Shown here in pieces: positions 53,959-62,918 of a stretch of DNA of 64,000 bases. Where the stretch lies: positions 248,001 through 312,000 of the forward strand of contig NZ_JAFFSU010000005.1 of NCBI RefSeq assembly GCF_017948455.1, in the 5' to 3' direction. The notes beneath the pieces were generated by a model, which was not told the DNA's origin, did no database searches, and saw nothing but the letters and a program-made list of their open reading frames with translations. The stretch comes from Streptomyces sp. GESEQ-4 (GTDB taxonomy: Bacteria; Actinomycetota; Actinomycetes; Streptomycetales; Streptomycetaceae). The number at the start of each line of letters is the position of its first letter. The first letter of the stretch is position 1. Made by a program: the position numbers and the translations under genes.

Positions 53959-55038
53959 GTGAGCGAGACCAGCCCCAAGCTGCGCGCCGAGCTGGAGGGT
54001 ATCCCCACCTACAAGCCGGGGCGGCCCGCTGCCGCCGGCGGTCCGGTGGCGTACAAGCTGTCCTCCAACGAGAACCCCTATCCGCCGCTGCCCGGTGTGA
54101 TGGAGAGCGTGACGGCCGCTGCCTCGTCGTTCAACCGCTACCCGGACATGGCCTGCACGGGCCTGATGAACGAGCTGTCCGATCGGTTCGCGGTCCCCGT
54201 CAGCCATCTGGCCACCGGCACCGGCTCGGTCGGCGTCGCCCAGCAGCTGATCCAGTCCACCGCCGGCCCCGGCGACGAGGTGATCTACGCCTGGCGGTCC
54301 TTCGAGGCGTACCCGATCATCACGCAGGTCAGCGGCGCCACCTCGGTGCAGGTGCCGCTCACGCCGGGTGATGTGCACGATCTGGACGCGATGGCGGACG
54401 CCATCACCGACCGGACGCGGCTGGTCTTCGTCTGCAATCCCAACAACCCGACGGGCACGGTCGTACGGCGGGCCGAGCTGGAGCGCTTCCTGGACCGGGT
54501 GCCGAGCGATGTGCTCGTGGTGCTGGACGAGGCGTACCGGGAGTTCATCCGTGATGCCGAGGTGCCGGACGGTGTGGAGCTGTACCGTCACCGGCCGAAT
54601 GTCTGTGTGCTGCGGACGTTCTCGAAGGCGTACGGTCTGGCCGGGCTGCGCGTCGGGTTCGCGATCGCGCATGAGCCGGTGGCGGCGGCGCTGCGCAAGA
54701 CGGCCGTGCCGTTCGGTGTGAGCCAGATCGCGCAGGACGCGGCGATCGCCTCGCTGCGTGCCGAGGACGAACTGCTCGGCCGGGTCGGCTCGCTGGTGTG
54801 CGAGCGCACGCGTGTGGTCGACGGGCTGCGCGCCCAGGGCTGGACCGTGCCCGAGACTCAGGCCAACTTCGTGTGGCTGCGGCTGGGGGAGCGCACGGTC
54901 GCGTTCGCGGCGGCGTGTGAGCAGGCGGGTGTCGTCGTCCGGCCGTTCCCGGGCGAGGGCGTGCGGGTGACGGTCGGCGAGACCGAGGGGAACGACATCT
55001 TCCTGAAGGTGGCCGAAGGGTTCCGTAAGGAGCTGTAA
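53959..55038 (+). CDS. hisC: Histidinol-phosphate/aromatic aminotransferase (HisC-like)
   Basis: Fold-type I PLP aminotransferase, 359 aa, GTG 53959 with AGGAGG seven bases upstream. Motifs: [34 protein letters not shown] and the PLP lysine in [18 protein letters not shown]. It stands alone, away from other his genes, so it may serve as a second HisC or as a phenylalanine/tyrosine aminotransferase (Pat), which are hard to separate by sequence. Convergent with an MFS gene; GACACAG/CTGTGTC arms at 55042-55080 may terminate both. Confidence 0.88.
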   Translation: MSETSPKLRAELEGIPTYKPGRPAAAGGPVAYKLSSNENPYPPLPGVMESVTAAASSFNRYPDMACTGLMNELSDRFAVPVSHLATGTGSVGVAQQLIQSTAGPGDEVIYAWRSFEAYPIITQVSGATSVQVPLTPGDVHDLDAMADAITDRTRLVFVCNPNNPTGTVVRRAELERFLDRVPSDVLVVLDEAYREFIRDAEVPDGVELYRHRPNVCVLRTFSKAYGLAGLRVGFAIAHEPVAAALRKTAVPFGVSQIAQDAAIASLRAEDELLGRVGSLVCERTRVVDGLRAQGWTVPETQANFVWLRLGERTVAFAAACEQAGVVVRPFPGEGVRVTVGETEGNDIFLKVAEGFRKEL

Positions 55039-55083
55039 CGGGACACAGGGAGCGCTGGCCGCGTCGCAGCCCGCTGTGTCGCG

Positions 55084-56316
55084 TCAGATACGGGTGTTGG
55101 CCGCCTCGTCCGGCTCGAGCTGCTGCGCGTCGTCGCGTCGTGGCAGCAGGAGCGGGGTGGTCAGCAGCAGGAGACCGGCGATGGCGATCGCGGTGCGGGT
55201 GCCGGTGACGGCGGCCAGCAGGCCCCATACGGCGGTCATGGTCGCGGTGGCGGCCTTGCCGGTGATCGACCATGCCATCAGGGTGCGGGCGACACGCTCC
55301 TTGGGGGTTCGGTCGAGCCGGTAGGTGGCGACCACCGGGCTGAACACCCCGATGCAGATGATCAGCCCGAACTCGACGACCATGACGAGGACGAGCCCGG
55401 CTGTGCCAGGGCCGACGAAGGCCAGTCCGAGCGGCCAGCAGGCGCGCAGCGCCCCGGCGGTGAGCATGATCCGGTGCCGGCCGAACCGGGCGACCAACGG
55501 ACGGGCCAGCCACGAGCCGATCAGGCCGCCGGTGCAGGGCACCGCGAAAGCGAGGGCGTACTGCCACGGTGCGAAGCCGAGCGGGCCGAGCATGAGGACG
55601 GCGAGAAGCGGCGCCGGCGCCATGATCAGGCTGTTGACCAGGACCGAGTTGAAGAACAGTGGGCGCAGCGTCGAGTGGCCGAGGATGTAGCGCCAGCCGT
55701 CGAGCAGGTCGCCTGCGCGCAGCCGTGGTCCCTCCTCACGTACGGGGCGGGGCTCCTTGCCGCCCACCGCGCGGATCCCCAGTGCGGAGAGCAGGTAGCT
55801 CACCGCATCGGCCGTCACGGTCGTCACCGGCCCGAACAGGCCCACCGCGGCCCCGCCGAGCGGTGGGCCCAGCATGGTGGCGGTCCAGGTCGTGGACTCG
55901 AAGCGGCCGTTCGCGACCAGCAGGTCCTGTGGCTGTACGAGGCTCTTGAGGAAGGCGCCGCTCGCCGAGATGAAGGCGATGTCGGCCACTGCGACGACGA
56001 CCGACACCATCACGAGCTGGGCGAAGGTGAGCAGGCCGAGCGCGTACGCGGCGGGGACGCTCAGCAGCGCGGTGAATCGCACCAGGTCCATCGCGATCAT
56101 CACCGGCCGTTTGCGGCGGAACTCCACCCAGGGACCGAGCGGGACCGCGACGACCGCTCCCACGGCCAGCCCCGCGGCGGCCAGCAGCGACACCTCCGTC
56201 GGACCGGCGTCCAGGACGAGGATGGCGATCAGACGGAAGGCGTCGAAGGCGAAGAAGGTGCCGAAGGTGCTGACTGCGTAGGACGCCCAGAGCCACTCGA
56301 ACCGCCGATCGAGCAT
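55084..56316 (-). CDS. MFS transporter (MFS_3-type, EnterobactinS/macrolide exporter-like)
   Basis: 410 aa from ATG 56316 (MLDRRFEWLWASYAVSTFGTFFAFDAF) with GAGGAGG upstream. Multiple hydrophobic helices; PLGPWVEFRRKRPVMIAMDLVR is the helix 2-3 loop. Resembles bacterial MFS efflux proteins of the EntS/Mef type; substrate unknown. Located between the hisC-like gene and the cyd operon and divergent from cydA. Confidence 0.85.
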   Translation of the reverse strand: MLDRRFEWLWASYAVSTFGTFFAFDAFRLIAILVLDAGPTEVSLLAAAGLAVGAVVAVPLGPWVEFRRKRPVMIAMDLVRFTALLSVPAAYALGLLTFAQLVMVSVVVAVADIAFISASGAFLKSLVQPQDLLVANGRFESTTWTATMLGPPLGGAAVGLFGPVTTVTADAVSYLLSALGIRAVGGKEPRPVREEGPRLRAGDLLDGWRYILGHSTLRPLFFNSVLVNSLIMAPAPLLAVLMLGPLGFAPWQYALAFAVPCTGGLIGSWLARPLVARFGRHRIMLTAGALRACWPLGLAFVGPGTAGLVLVMVVEFGLIICIGVFSPVVATYRLDRTPKERVARTLMAWSITGKAATATMTAVWGLLAAVTGTRTAIAIAGLLLLTTPLLLPRRDDAQQLEPDEAANTRI

Positions 56317-56462
56317 GCCCCCGGACCTCCTCGCTTGAGGCTCGAACAGCCTCGCCTTGACCGGCGCCATCCAAGCGTGAGGCCGGCGGATGGAGCAAAC
56401 GAGAGAGCCGACGGTCGCTGTCCGTCGGCCAGTTCTACGTCGTCCGTGAGATCGGTGTCGAT

Positions 56463-56476
56463 GTTTCACGTGGAAC
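56463..56476. other. parS: parS variant C (GTTTCACGTGGAAC)
   Basis: Same variant as A and B (reverse complement GTTCCACGTGAAAC), in the MFS/cydA divergent spacer, 64 bp left of the Rex operator. Confidence 0.7.
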
Positions 56477-56539
56477 AGAGACGACGAGGGGGGACCCCCT
56501 TGCGGAGATCGAAAGTGGGTGCGTCATAATTGCTTGTGA

Positions 56540-56557
56540 ATGTGAACGCGTTCACAA
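56540..56557. promoter_or_regulatory. Rex operator upstream of cydA
   Basis: ATGTGAACGCGTTCACAA matches the Rex operator TTGTGAAN4TTCACAA at 13 of 14 defined bases when aligned as TGTGAA-N4-TTCACA core. A further TTGTGAA half-site overlaps at 56534-56540. Rex represses cydABCD at high NAD+/NADH in S. coelicolor; the same is expected here. It is 85 bp upstream of cydA. Confidence 0.9.
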
Positions 56558-56641
56558 GCGTGTCCCAGTTCAACCCGAGATGTACGGAACAAGCGGGGCA
56601 AGCTGCCGCTGTGACCACGGCGACGTAAGGAGACTGACGAC

Positions 56642-58150
56642 GTGGACCTGGCTCTGGCGCCGGAGACTTTGGCGCGATGGCAGTTCGGCATCACCACCGT
56701 CTACCACTTCCTGTTCGTCCCCCTGACAATCTCGCTGGCCGCCCTCACGGCCGGACTGCAGACCGCCTGGGTGCGCACGGAGAAGGAGAAGTACCTCAGG
56801 GCGACCAAGTTCTGGGGAAAGCTCTTCCTGATCAACATCGCGATGGGGGTGGTCACCGGCATCGTGCAGGAGTTCCAGTTCGGCATGAACTGGTCCGACT
56901 ACTCCCGCTTCGTCGGTGACGTCTTCGGCGCCCCGCTCGCCTTTGAGGCCCTGATCGCGTTCTTCTTCGAGTCGACCTTCATCGGCCTGTGGATCTTCGG
57001 CTGGGACAAGCTGCCGAAGAAGATCCACCTGGCCTGCATGTGGATGGTCTCGATCGGCACGATCCTGTCCGCGTACTTCATCCTGGCGGCCAACTCCTGG
57101 ATGCAGCACCCGGTCGGCTACAGGATCAACGAGGCGAAGGGGCGGGCCGAGCTCACCGACTTCTGGCTGGTGCTGACCCAGAACACCGCGCTCGCCCAGG
57201 CCTTCCACACACTCTCCGCCGCCTTCCTCACCGGCGGTGCCTTCATGGTCGGCATCTCCGCCTTCCATCTGCTCCGCAAGAAGCACATCCGTGAGATGAA
57301 GACCTCGCTGCGGCTCGGCCTGGTCACCGTCGCGATCGGCGGCCTGCTCACCGCTGTCAGCGGCGACACGCTCGGCAAGATCATGTACGAGCAGCAGCCG
57401 ATGAAGATGGCCGCGGCCGAGGCGCTGTGGGACGGCGAGGCGCCGGCCCCCTTCTCGGTCTTCGCCTACGGCGATGTGGAGAAGGGCCACAACAAGGTCG
57501 CCATCGAGATCCCGGGCCTGCTGTCCTTCCTGGCCAAGGACGACTTCACCTCGTACGTCCCCGGCATCAACGACGTCCAGAAGGCCGAGCAGGAGCAGTT
57601 CGGGCCCGGCGACTACCGGCCCAACATCCCGGTCGCCTACTGGGGCTTCCGCTGGATGATCGGGTTCGGCATGACGTCCTTCACCATCGGCCTGATCGGA
57701 CTGTGGCTGACCCGCAAGAAGTTCCTGCTGCCACGGCACCTGCGGGTGGGCGATGACGAGGTACCGCATCTCGTGCTGTTCCGGAAGAAGCCGCTCGGCC
57801 CGACGCTCACCAAGTGGTACTGGCGCATCGCCATCTGGACGCTGGCCTTCCCGCTGATCGCCAACTCCTGGGGCTGGATCTTCACCGAGATGGGACGCCA
57901 GCCATGGGTCGTCTACGGCGTCCTGCAGACCCGTGACGCGGTCTCCCCCGGCGTCTCCCAGGGCGAGGTCATCACCTCGATGATCGTCTTCACCAGTCTG
58001 TACGCGATTCTCGCCGTCATCGAGGTCAAGCTGCTCGCGAAGTACATCAAGGCCGGCCCGCCCGAGCTCACCGAGGCCGACCTGAACCCGCCCACGAAGA
58101 TCGGCGGCGACCCCCGTGACGCCGACAAGCCGATGGCCTTCTCGTACTAG
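56642..58150 (+). CDS. cydA: Cytochrome bd ubiquinol/menaquinol oxidase subunit I
   Basis: Membrane quinol oxidase subunit carrying hemes b558, b595 and d. 502 aa, GTG 56642 with AAGGAG upstream. MDLALAPETLARWQFGITTVYHFLFVPLTIS includes the heme-ligand His in helix 1; GWDKLPKKIHLACMWMVS and SGDTLGKIMYEQQPMKMAAAEALW (with conserved Glu/Lys) are hallmarks; the Q-loop is short, as in Gram-positive CydA. GRQPWVVYGVLQTRDAVSP is the conserved C-terminal motif. First gene of the operon under Rex. Confidence 0.97.
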   Translation: MDLALAPETLARWQFGITTVYHFLFVPLTISLAALTAGLQTAWVRTEKEKYLRATKFWGKLFLINIAMGVVTGIVQEFQFGMNWSDYSRFVGDVFGAPLAFEALIAFFFESTFIGLWIFGWDKLPKKIHLACMWMVSIGTILSAYFILAANSWMQHPVGYRINEAKGRAELTDFWLVLTQNTALAQAFHTLSAAFLTGGAFMVGISAFHLLRKKHIREMKTSLRLGLVTVAIGGLLTAVSGDTLGKIMYEQQPMKMAAAEALWDGEAPAPFSVFAYGDVEKGHNKVAIEIPGLLSFLAKDDFTSYVPGINDVQKAEQEQFGPGDYRPNIPVAYWGFRWMIGFGMTSFTIGLIGLWLTRKKFLLPRHLRVGDDEVPHLVLFRKKPLGPTLTKWYWRIAIWTLAFPLIANSWGWIFTEMGRQPWVVYGVLQTRDAVSPGVSQGEVITSMIVFTSLYAILAVIEVKLLAKYIKAGPPELTEADLNPPTKIGGDPRDADKPMAFSY

Positions 58151-58170
58151 GCCGAGGGAGCTGCACAGTC

Positions 58171-59190
58171 ATGGAACTTCACGACGTCTGGTTCGTCCTC
58201 ATCGCCGTCCTGTGGACCGGCTACTTCTTCCTGGAGGGGTTCGACTTCGGGGTCGGCATCCTCACCAAGCTGCTGGCGCGGGACAGGCCCGAGCGGCGGG
58301 TGCTGATCAACACCATCGGACCCGTCTGGGACGGCAACGAGGTGTGGCTGCTCACGGCGGGCGGCGCGACCTTCGCCGCCTTCCCCGAGTGGTACGCCAC
58401 GCTCTTCTCGGGCTTCTATCTGCCGCTGCTGCTCATCCTGGTCTGCCTTATCGTGCGAGGCGTCGCCTTCGAGTACAGGGCGAAGCGGCCCGAGGAGAAC
58501 TGGCAGCGCAACTGGGAGACGGCGATCTTCTGGACCTCCCTGATCCCCGCGTTCCTGTGGGGAGTGGCCTTCGGCAACATCGTGGGGGGCGTGAAGATCG
58601 ACCAGGACTTCAACTACGCCGGCACCGTCTTGGACCTGCTCAACCCGTACGCCCTGCTCGGCGGTCTGGTGACCCTGACCCTGTTCACCTTCCACGGTGC
58701 GGTGTTCACGGCACTCAAGACGGTCGGGGACATCCGGGTGCGGGCACGGAAACTGGCGCTGCGAGTCGGCCTCGTCACCGCTGTGTTGGCGTCCATCTTC
58801 CTGCTCTGGACGCAGGTCGACAGTGGTGACGGCCAGAGCCTGGTGGCCCTGATCGTGGCGGTCGCCTCGCTGGTCGCGGCGCTGATGGCGAATCAGGCGG
58901 GGCGTGAAGGCTGGTCGTTCGCCCTGTCCGGGATCACGATCGTGGCCACCGTGGCGATGCTCTTCCTGTCGCTCTTCCCGGACGTCATGCCGTCCTCCCT
59001 CAATGAGGACTGGAGCCTCACGGTCACGAACGCGTCGTCGAGCCCGTACACGCTGAAGATCATGACCTGGTGTGCGGCGATCGCGACGCCGATCGTGGTC
59101 CTCTACCAGTCGTGGACGTACTGGGTGTTCCGCAAGCGGATCGGTACGCAGCACATCGCCGGCGACGCTTCTGCCGGGGCAGCGCACTGA
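58171..59190 (+). CDS. cydB: Cytochrome bd oxidase subunit II
   Basis: 339-aa partner of CydA with about eight to nine helices: MELHDVWFVLIAVLWTGYFFLEGFDFGVGIL is the CydB signature, WDGNEVWLLTAGGATFAAFPEWYA the conserved loop, and RPEENWQRNWETAIFWTSL further on. It starts 20 bp after cydA. A parS-centred hairpin follows before cydDC. Confidence 0.97.
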   Translation: MELHDVWFVLIAVLWTGYFFLEGFDFGVGILTKLLARDRPERRVLINTIGPVWDGNEVWLLTAGGATFAAFPEWYATLFSGFYLPLLLILVCLIVRGVAFEYRAKRPEENWQRNWETAIFWTSLIPAFLWGVAFGNIVGGVKIDQDFNYAGTVLDLLNPYALLGGLVTLTLFTFHGAVFTALKTVGDIRVRARKLALRVGLVTAVLASIFLLWTQVDSGDGQSLVALIVAVASLVAALMANQAGREGWSFALSGITIVATVAMLFLSLFPDVMPSSLNEDWSLTVTNASSSPYTLKIMTWCAAIATPIVVLYQSWTYWVFRKRIGTQHIAGDASAGAAH

Positions 59191-59198
59191 GTCCGAAT

Positions 59199-59228
59199 TG
59201 GGGCATGTTTCACGTGAAACATGCCCCA
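59199..59228. terminator. 30-bp perfect palindrome centred on parS 14 (intra-operon hairpin)
   Basis: Positions 59199-59213 are the exact reverse complement of 59214-59228, extending parS outward with TGGGGCAT. It lies between cydB and cydDC, so as RNA it could attenuate read-through within the operon. Confidence 0.65.
59207..59220. other. parS: parS site 14 (exact)
   Basis: Exact GTTTCACGTGAAAC at the dyad of 59199-59228; 46 bp start-to-start from site 15. Confidence 0.95.
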
Positions 59229-59252
59229 TGAGACCTCGTGAGAAGAGGGTGT

Positions 59253-59266
59253 GTTTCACGTGAAAC
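59253..59266. other. parS: parS site 15 (exact), overlapping the cydDC start
   Basis: Exact GTTTCACGTGAAAC; its internal GTG (59260-59262) is the likely start codon of cydDC. ParB occupancy could affect access to this translation start's DNA template. Confidence 0.95.
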
Positions 59267-62200
59267 CGATCGATCCGCGACTGCTCCGCTACGCCCGCGC
59301 CACCCGGCTCTTTCTCCTGGCCGTCGTCGGCCTGGGTGCTGTCGGAGCGGTGCTGGTCATCGCGCAGGCCATGCTCATCGCCGAGGTAGTGGTCGGCGCG
59401 TTCCAGCACAGGCTGTCGGTCGGTGAACTCAGCACTCCCCTGCTGCTGTTGGTGGCCGTCGCCCTCGTTCGCGCCACTGTCGCCTGGCTCACCGAGCTGG
59501 CCGCCCATCGGGCGAGCGCGGCGGTGAAATCGGAGCTGCGGGGGCGGCTGCTGGAACGGGCCGGGGCGTTGGGTCCTGGCTGGCTGAGCGGACAGCGGAC
59601 CGGCTCGCTGGTCGCCCTTGCCACCCGTGGAGTCGACGCCCTCGACGACTACTTCTCGCGCTACCTACCGCAGTTGGGGTTGGCCGTCGTCGTCCCTGTA
59701 GCGGTGCTGGCCCGGATCGTCACCGAAGACTGGGTCTCTGCCGCGATCATCGTCGGCACCCTGCCCCTCATCCCGATCTTCATGATGCTGATCGGCTGGG
59801 CCACGCAGTCCCGGATGGACCGTCAGTGGCAGCTGCTGTCCCGGCTGTCCGGGCACTTCCTGGACGTCATCGCGGGGCTGCCCACCCTGAAGGTGTTCGG
59901 GCGGGCCAAGGCGCAGGCCGACTCGATCCGCCGCATCACAGGCGAGTACCGGCAGGCCACCATGCGCACCCTGCGGATCGCCTTCCTCTCCTCCTTCGCT
60001 CTGGAGTTGCTCGCCACGATCTCCGTGGCCCTGGTCGCGGTGACGATCGGTATGCGGCTCGTCCACGGCGAGATGGACCTCTACATCGGTCTGGTCATTC
60101 TGGTGCTCGCACCCGAGGCCTATCTGCCGCTGCGACAGGTGGGGGCGCAGTACCACGCGGCGGCGGAGGGGCTCGCGGCCGCCGAGGAGATCTTTGCGGT
60201 GCTGGAGACGCCGGTGCCGGCGTCGGGAACCGCGGCCGTGCCGACCGGGCCGGTGCGGTTCGAGGGCGTCACCGTCCGGTACCCCGGCCGGTCCATGGAC
60301 GCCGTGTCCGAGGCGTCCTTCGCCGTCGAGTCCGGAGAGACGGTCGCACTCGTCGGGCCGAGCGGCGCGGGCAAGTCGACGCTGCTGCACGTCCTGCTGG
60401 GGTTCGTACGACCCACTGAGGGACGTGTGTTGCTCGGGGGAGTCGATCTCACCGAGGTCGACCTCGAGGAGTGGCGGTCGCGGATCGCTTGGGTGCCGCA
60501 ACGGCCCCATCTGTACGCCGGGACGATCACCGAGAACGTACGGCTGGCGCGTCCCGACGCGGACGACGCAGACGTACGGCAGGCGCTTCGGGATGCGGGA
60601 GCCCTGCAGTTCGTGGACGCGCTGCCCCAGGGTCCGGACACCTTGCTCGGCGAGGACGGGGCCGGGCTGTCCGCCGGTCAGCGACAGCGGCTCGCGCTCG
60701 CCCGTGCCTTCCTCGCGGACCGGCCTGTGCTGATGCTCGACGAGCCGACGGCCGCGCTGGACGGGCAGACCGAGGGCGAGGTCGTGGAGGCGGTGCGGCG
60801 CCTGGCCGTGGGACGGACAGTGCTGCTCGTGGTGCATCGGCCGGCGTTGCTGAGCGTCGCGGATCGGGTCGTGCGGCTGGAAGAAGTCATGGCCTGCGCT
60901 TCTGTGGACGCGGAGGTCGTGTCCAAGGGAGCGGTGGCTCACCGCATCGAGGAAGCAGCGGCGGACGACCTCGTCGCTGAGCCGGAGCCGGAGGTCCCGA
61001 CGACCGCCGGCGGCGTACTCGCCCGCGTCCGCGCCATGGCCCGCGCCCACCGCGGACGTCTCGCCCTCGCCCTGCTGCTCGGAAGCCTCGCTCTCGGGAG
61101 CGCCGTCGGGCTGATGGCCACCTCCGGATGGCTCATCTCTCGGGCCTCGCAGCAGCCGCCGGTGCTGTATCTAATGGTCGCGGTGACGGCGACACGGGCC
61201 TTCGGCATCGGGCGCGCCGTTTTCCGGTATGCCGAGCGGCTGGTGTCGCACGACGCCGTGCTGCGGATGCTGGCCGATACACGGGTCGCCGTGTACCGGC
61301 GGCTGGAGCGGCTGGCGCCCGCGGGACTGCGCCGGACCCGGCGGGGCGACCTGCTGTCGCGGCTCGTCTCCGACGTGGACGCACTGCAGGACTACTGGCT
61401 GCGCTGGCTGCTGCCCGCCGGTGCCGCCGTCGCCGTGTCCGCCGCCTCGGTCGGATTCACGGCCTGGCTGCTGCCCGAGGCCGGTGTCGCGCTCGCCGTC
61501 GGGCTGCTGGCGGCCGGAGCCGGTGTCCCGCTGCTCACCGGCGCCGTCGCCCGGCGAGCGGAGCGCAGACTGGCCCCCGCTCGTGGAGTGCTGGCGACCC
61601 GGGTGGCCGATCTGCTCACCGGTACCGCCGAGTTGACCGTCGCCGGCGCGCTGCCCGCACGTACCGCCGAGGTACGCCGGGCCGACGGCACGCTCACCCG
61701 GATCGCCTCGCGCGCCGCCACCGCCACCGCGCTCGGTGACGGGCTCACCGCGCTCGTCTCCGGCCTGACCGTCGCCGCCACCGCCCTCGTGGGCGCCCAG
61801 GCGGTCGCCGGCGGCCGTTTGGGTGGCATCGCGATGGCCGTCGTCGTCCTCACCCCGCTGGCCGCCTTCGAGGCCGTGCTCGGCATGCCGCTGGCCGTGC
61901 GGTTCCGGCAGCGGGTGCGCAGGAGCGCGGAGCGCGTGTACGACGTACTGGACGCGCCCGAGCCCGTACAAGAGCCGGAGCGGCCCCGGCAGGCGCCCGC
62001 GTCGCCGTTCCCGGTCGTCGTCAAGGCCCTGGCCGCCCGGCACACGGGGCAGGAGCGGGACGCCCTCGCCGGCCTCGACCTGACGCTGGCGGAGGGCCGC
62101 CGGATCGCCGTTGTCGGCCCGTCCGGGTCCGGCAAGACGACGCTCGCGCAGGTGCTGCTGCGCTTCCTGGACGCGGACGCGGGCTCTTACACGCTGGGCG

Positions 62201-62757
62201 GCGTGGATGCGGGCGCGCTGGACGGCGACGACGTACGGCGGCTCGTCGGACTGTGTGCCCAGGACGCGCACCTCTTCGACAGCTCGGTGCGCGAGAACCT
62301 GCTGCTCGCCAGGAAGGACGCCACCGAGGGCGAACTGCGCGACGCCCTGCAGCGGGCCCGGCTGCTGGACTGGGCCGACAGCCTGCCCGACGGACTCGAC
62401 ACCCTGGTCGGCGAGCACGGGGCGCGGCTGTCCGGCGGGCAGCGGCAGCGGCTCGCGCTGGCCCGTGCACTGCTCGCCGACTTCCCGGTCCTGGTGCTCG
62501 ACGAGCCCGCCGAGCATCTCGACCTGCCGACGGCGGACGCGCTCACCGCCGATCTGCTGGCCGCCACCGAGGGTCGTACGACACTGCTCATCACGCATCG
62601 GCTGGTCGGTCTGGAGACGGTGGACGAGGTGATCGTGCTGGAGGAGGGGCACGTGGCGCAGCGGGGCACGTATGCGGAGCTGGCCGTGGTGGAAGGGCCG
62701 CTGCGGAGGATGGCGGAGCGGGAGGCGGAGTCGGAGCTGCTGGTCGGCGTGCACTAG
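59260..62757 (+). CDS. cydDC: Fused CydD-CydC ABC transporter for cytochrome bd assembly
   Basis: 1165 aa, two complete ABC half-transporters in one chain; in E. coli CydD and CydC are separate and export thiols needed for bd oxidase assembly. First half: helices from ~15 to 300, Walker A GPSGAGKSTLL near 365, signature LSAGQRQRLALARAF, Walker B VLMLDEPTAALDG. Second half: helices ~600-870, Walker A GPSGSGKTTLAQ near 955, signature LSGGQRQRLALARALL, Walker B VLVLDEPAEHLDL. GTG 59260 gives a normal distance from AGAGGG; GTG 59251 would begin inside the same parS but is too close. The fusion is typical of Streptomyces. Confidence 0.95.
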   Translation: MKPIDPRLLRYARATRLFLLAVVGLGAVGAVLVIAQAMLIAEVVVGAFQHRLSVGELSTPLLLLVAVALVRATVAWLTELAAHRASAAVKSELRGRLLERAGALGPGWLSGQRTGSLVALATRGVDALDDYFSRYLPQLGLAVVVPVAVLARIVTEDWVSAAIIVGTLPLIPIFMMLIGWATQSRMDRQWQLLSRLSGHFLDVIAGLPTLKVFGRAKAQADSIRRITGEYRQATMRTLRIAFLSSFALELLATISVALVAVTIGMRLVHGEMDLYIGLVILVLAPEAYLPLRQVGAQYHAAAEGLAAAEEIFAVLETPVPASGTAAVPTGPVRFEGVTVRYPGRSMDAVSEASFAVESGETVALVGPSGAGKSTLLHVLLGFVRPTEGRVLLGGVDLTEVDLEEWRSRIAWVPQRPHLYAGTITENVRLARPDADDADVRQALRDAGALQFVDALPQGPDTLLGEDGAGLSAGQRQRLALARAFLADRPVLMLDEPTAALDGQTEGEVVEAVRRLAVGRTVLLVVHRPALLSVADRVVRLEEVMACASVDAEVVSKGAVAHRIEEAAADDLVAEPEPEVPTTAGGVLARVRAMARAHRGRLALALLLGSLALGSAVGLMATSGWLISRASQQPPVLYLMVAVTATRAFGIGRAVFRYAERLVSHDAVLRMLADTRVAVYRRLERLAPAGLRRTRRGDLLSRLVSDVDALQDYWLRWLLPAGAAVAVSAASVGFTAWLLPEAGVALAVGLLAAGAGVPLLTGAVARRAERRLAPARGVLATRVADLLTGTAELTVAGALPARTAEVRRADGTLTRIASRAATATALGDGLTALVSGLTVAATALVGAQAVAGGRLGGIAMAVVVLTPLAAFEAVLGMPLAVRFRQRVRRSAERVYDVLDAPEPVQEPERPRQAPASPFPVVVKALAARHTGQERDALAGLDLTLAEGRRIAVVGPSGSGKTTLAQVLLRFLDADAGSYTLGGVDAGALDGDDVRRLVGLCAQDAHLFDSSVRENLLLARKDATEGELRDALQRARLLDWADSLPDGLDTLVGEHGARLSGGQRQRLALARALLADFPVLVLDEPAEHLDLPTADALTADLLAATEGRTTLLITHRLVGLETVDEVIVLEEGHVAQRGTYAELAVVEGPLRRMAEREAESELLVGVH

Positions 62758-62773
62758 CGGAGAGCTGCTCCGC
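62757..62773 (+). terminator. Short hairpin after cydDC
   Basis: GCGGAG (62757-62762) and CTCCGC (62768-62773) with a 5-nt loop, starting at the last base of the stop codon. Weak but the only candidate terminator before the next gene. Confidence 0.5.
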
Positions 62774-62918
62774 CGGCGGCGGTACGACGGTGGCCCCGCG
62801 CTGAGAGGCCGCTGCCCCGGTTGTGCGCAGGCCGGTGTGCTCCGTACGCAGCAACGCGTCCCCCATGCGTACGACGTGAACAGGCCCACAGCCGCGGCAG
62901 GGCGTCACGATCGCTGAC

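Noticed and set aside
53667..54371. Open frame on the plus strand running from the LacI-hisC spacer into hisC
   Set aside because: Weak codon bias in its unique part, no clear ribosome binding site, and most of its length is an out-of-frame reading of hisC.
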